Below are positions 8,634 to 10,795 of a DNA stretch of 10,795 nucleotides, piece after piece. Origin of the DNA: Synura sp. LO234KE (Eukaryota; Sar; Synurophyceae; Synurales; Mallomonadaceae). The stretch covers positions 1-10,795 of the forward strand of contig VKHC01000586.1 in NCBI GenBank assembly GCA_015143735.1, read 5' to 3'. The notes beneath the pieces are model-generated. The model saw nothing but the letters and a program-made list of their open reading frames with translations. It did not search any database and was not told the origin of the DNA. Positions within the stretch are counted from its first letter, which is position 1, and each line of letters starts with the position of its first letter. Made by a program: the position numbers and the translations under genes.

Positions 8634-8964
8634 AAAATTCTGAGTCAACGACACCTCTCAGAACTGGAGTAGAAAAAAATTATGATGCGGATCAGGACGA
8701 AAACCGCCTCACTTATTTAAAAGTACTAGACTTTAGATGCTCCTGGTACCACTACAGCATACATTGTAAATTAACTATGCGATTTGTTTCCGGACCACTA
8801 TAGCATGGTTTTTTATTGATGAGCACCTCCGTCTGGTACCACATTGATCGCCCACTTGTCGACGCAGCAGGAGGACTACCCACCTTCTCGTCTCACCAGG
8901 GCTATCTGCTAGCATCCCCTCAGAGGAGGGCTCCCTGCCGCCTTCTTAGTTCCTTCTTGTCTAA
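8634..8964. other. Mostly non-coding; C/T-rich from about 8816
   Basis: A short phrase, ACCACTA(C/T)AGCAT, occurs twice (near 8749 and near 8796). From about 8816 the plus strand becomes C- and T-rich and open in one frame to 9049, but with no recognised domain. No RNA gene is seen. Confidence 0.35.
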
Positions 8965-9228
8965 AGGCCATTCTATATATTCCATCCTATTCAAAGTACT
9001 CCTTCACTTGGGTACCTGCCGCCGCTTTACTATGCTTCTACAAGACTAGTGGCCGTAGAACAACTCTACCGCGGGATCTTGCCCCTAATAATCGCTTATT
9101 TTCTAAACTCCTACAACTTCAAAGATCGTCTCACCCATTTCAACGATCTCCTCTTCCTTCCCACGGAAGCTATATATCTACATGACCTAAACAGGATTCT
9201 CACTCATTCACCAACATATCAAAGTAAC
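8965..9228 (+). other. Exon-like open frame ending at a perfect splice donor
   Basis: The frame is open from 8965 to 9354 without an ATG. It reads a hydrophobic, protein-like stretch (for example LPPLYYASTRLVAVEQLYRG, then LPLIIAYFLNSYNF). A perfect GTAAGT at 9229-9234 would end an exon, with candidate AG acceptors at 9263 and 9269. After 9230 the base composition shifts to AT-rich. No upstream exon or family is recognised, so this may be a gene remnant or chance. Confidence 0.3.
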
Positions 9229-9354
9229 GTAAGTTGCAACTCATACATTTTCGAAAATCCTAGATTTAGTTTACGACCGTGTTCAACGACCGATAAAACC
9301 AAACTAAATTTAGGGTACTCCGTAAGCGCTGCCCAAACTAGCTACTCCCCATAA

Positions 9355-10110
9355 ACCACCTGGGAAGTCCCGAGGCCGGTTGAAGATATCCACGTGAGTG
9401 AACTCGAAGACACAACTAATACATATTATAGAGTCGAATTTGACTTACTAAAACAAAAATAGGGGTGGCGATATGGCACACAAACAAAATGGACTGTGTA
9501 GGCTTTGTTTAAAATTGAATTTTGCAATAATGATACATCACCCTTAAATTTATTTTGTTAATTTAGTGCGTGGCACAGGAAAGACTTTTTTTAAATCATC
9601 AATAATAATTATTCAAAATGGTACAATATCGTTAATCCGCGCAGTGATGAAAAAAACAAACCGTTCAAGAAAGACACTTAAATATCGAAAGTAACAGCGT
9701 GAGAAAATTAACTGGATGTTCTACTTTGCGATCCTAGATCAAACTCTTAAGAAAATTCGCAATATCAGAAATAAGCATCGTGCTCAAACAAAGAAAACTC
9801 TACGAGGAAAATTTTAAAAATGCAAGATATCATATATATGGGACGAGCAGCACAAGTTTGCAGTTTGGTTCACATATCTCGTAACTAAGATAAATTTAAA
9901 ATTTCCTCCATACACTACTGCAAGTTTATGGAGGTGACGTGGTATGATAATATTTTTCTACGTCACGATGAGGGCTATTACTTTTCTAGAGGTACTGTTA
10001 TGGAACTTTGCAATATTCACTATAGCCTCACTAAGTTCCTAGCAGATGAGAATCTCTGTAAGTGATTGCATTCTTATATTTGACAATTTTTCAAAGCGTT
10101 TTTGTTTGAA
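9355..10110. other. AT-rich non-coding stretch with two small inverted repeats
   Basis: I see no gene. CCTCCATA (9905-9912) pairs with TATGGAGG (9927-9934). Next to it, GTGACGT (9934-9940) pairs with ACGTCAC (9960-9966). Poly-T and poly-A tracts are common. A regulatory or MITE-related role is possible but unsupported. Confidence 0.5.
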
Positions 10111-10259
10111 TTGGATATATAAAATGGTTCGTCATTAGCATCGGCATCCCTCTTCTTACCGGACGTGTCCGCAGCGATCACCGTCCCCTCCTTGTCTCGT
10201 ATGCGATCACAACTGATCGGCTTCTTCTTCCGAGGTTCTCCCCAGTTCGCTCTGATCAT
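10074..10259 (-). CDS. Small lysine-rich open frame, possibly a first exon
   Basis: From an ATG at 10259 this encodes 61 residues rich in Lys, Arg and Asp (MIRANWGEPRKKKPISC...). It has no recognised domain. A GTAAGA splice donor falls inside (about 10158-10163 on the minus strand), and a GCTAATGACG branch-like site follows. The AT-rich distal third therefore looks intronic, and only about 100 nt would be coding. An in-frame TAG lies just upstream of the ATG. It overlaps the open upstream extension of the plus-strand frame that starts at 10266, so at most one of the two readings through 10160-10260 is likely real. Confidence 0.25.
   Translation of the reverse strand: MIRANWGEPRKKKPISCDRIRDKEGTVIAADTSGKKRDADANDEPFYISNSNKNALKNCQI
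10116..10124 (+). promoter_or_regulatory. TATA box candidate
   Basis: TATATAAAA lies about 140 nt before the ATG at 10266, at the border between AT-rich DNA and the GC-richer coding block. The assignment rests on sequence and position alone. Confidence 0.35.
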
Positions 10260-10265
10260 CGTCTA

Positions 10266-10795
10266 ATGAACCTTCGGGTATTTTCGCCTTCCAAACTGCA
10301 ATTAGCAGCGTACCAAACGGCCTTGTTGGCACACCCTCCGCTCCCCTCGGGCTCCCTTGACTCAACCCAGGCTTCTCAACAATTGCAATCTCTCACGACT
10401 ACAACTCTTCAGGCTGCGCCTGTAAAGCGAAAGAAGCCGCCTCGCGATCGGATGAAGGAGTACTGGAGTCCGCTTTATGCTGCCTCCCGAGCTCAACTCA
10501 AAGCACTCTTGAAAATTCAACAACACCTAGGTATTGTTTCCTCGGGTCATCCCATTATACCCTGGACTACGCCTCTTACGCATTATGCAGGCATCTCCGC
10601 CATCGTTGCTGAGTGGGTTTATGTTGTTGACCACTTAGCCTGGGACACAGGTCCGCCTGATGCCCTCTGGGCATGTGGTTTTTCTCCTGAAGAATGGCGG
10701 ACACAGGACTTTTCCAATCGGCACTCGTTGGTTCAGGCTGCGGTCCGAGACTTTGGTCTTGTTCGCAATGCCTTGCACTGTCGGAAACGTAAGGA
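10266..10795 (+). CDS. Unrecognised protein, N-terminal part, cut by the right edge
   Basis: The frame is open from the ATG at 10266 to the window end, 176 codons and two bases. It is also open upstream to 10110, so the start could be earlier or come from a splice junction. The N-terminal 60 residues are rich in Leu, Ala, Gln, Ser and Thr and look disordered. A basic patch follows (VKRKKPPRDRMKEYW), then a Trp-rich globular-looking part with PIIPWTTPLTHYAG and WACGFSPEEWRTQDF. No signal peptide or membrane span is seen. It matches no family I know. Codon use is more C/G-ending than in the AT-rich flank. The repeat-rich setting makes a gene carried by a mobile element plausible, but no transposase or reverse transcriptase motif is visible in the part shown. 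Confidence 0.55.
   Translation, partial: MNLRVFSPSKLQLAAYQTALLAHPPLPSGSLDSTQASQQLQSLTTTTLQAAPVKRKKPPRDRMKEYWSPLYAASRAQLKALLKIQQHLGIVSSGHPIIPWTTPLTHYAGISAIVAEWVYVVDHLAWDTGPPDALWACGFSPEEWRTQDFSNRHSLVQAAVRDFGLVRNALHCRKRK

Noticed and set aside
8816-9354. An organelle DNA insertion, suggested by the hydrophobic reading
   Set aside because: Codon use is mixed with many C- and G-ending codons, and no known organelle gene motif is present.

Overview
This is nuclear DNA of a eukaryote with short spliceosomal introns of about 47 to 200 nt, GT-AG borders and CTAAT/CTAAC-like branch sites. Three protein genes crowd the left half. The right half is mostly gene-poor, AT-rich and repeat-bearing. Nothing looks bacterial: there are no ribosome binding sites, operons or CRISPR. 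The sequence does not name the lineage. The PDZ protein and short introns would suit a protist or an early-branching fungus, but that is a guess.

Layout. (1) Positions 1-2494, minus strand: a large gene running off the left edge, with about 560 uninterrupted codons in its main exon and two likely smaller exons upstream. I do not recognise the product. (2) Positions 2709-3795, minus strand: a three-exon gene for a coiled-coil, basic-patch and PDZ-domain protein of about 320 residues. (3) Positions 4150-5771, plus strand, divergent from the PDZ gene: a clear ADAT3/Tad3 gene, the non-catalytic subunit of the tRNA adenosine-34 deaminase, in at least four exons. (4) Positions 5772-10110: mostly non-coding, with an inverted-repeat element, a block with scattered open frames, a near-identical 143-bp direct repeat and one exon-like open frame. 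(5) From 10266 to the right edge: an open reading frame of more than 176 codons with no recognised family, preceded by a TATA box.

The most interesting point is ADAT3. Its N-terminal domain, the YLCTG and LVHSRI motifs and the LNHRF tail are preserved, yet all three canonical zinc ligands are replaced (His to Asp, Cys to Asp, Cys to Val). An in-frame segment rich in Cys and His lies between the two altered motifs. It is either a substitute metal site or an unrecognised 117-nt intron. If the gene is functional, its partner ADAT2 works with a pseudo-deaminase further decayed than the characterised ones.

The three genes show no pathway link. The PDZ and ADAT3 genes share a 354-bp divergent promoter region.
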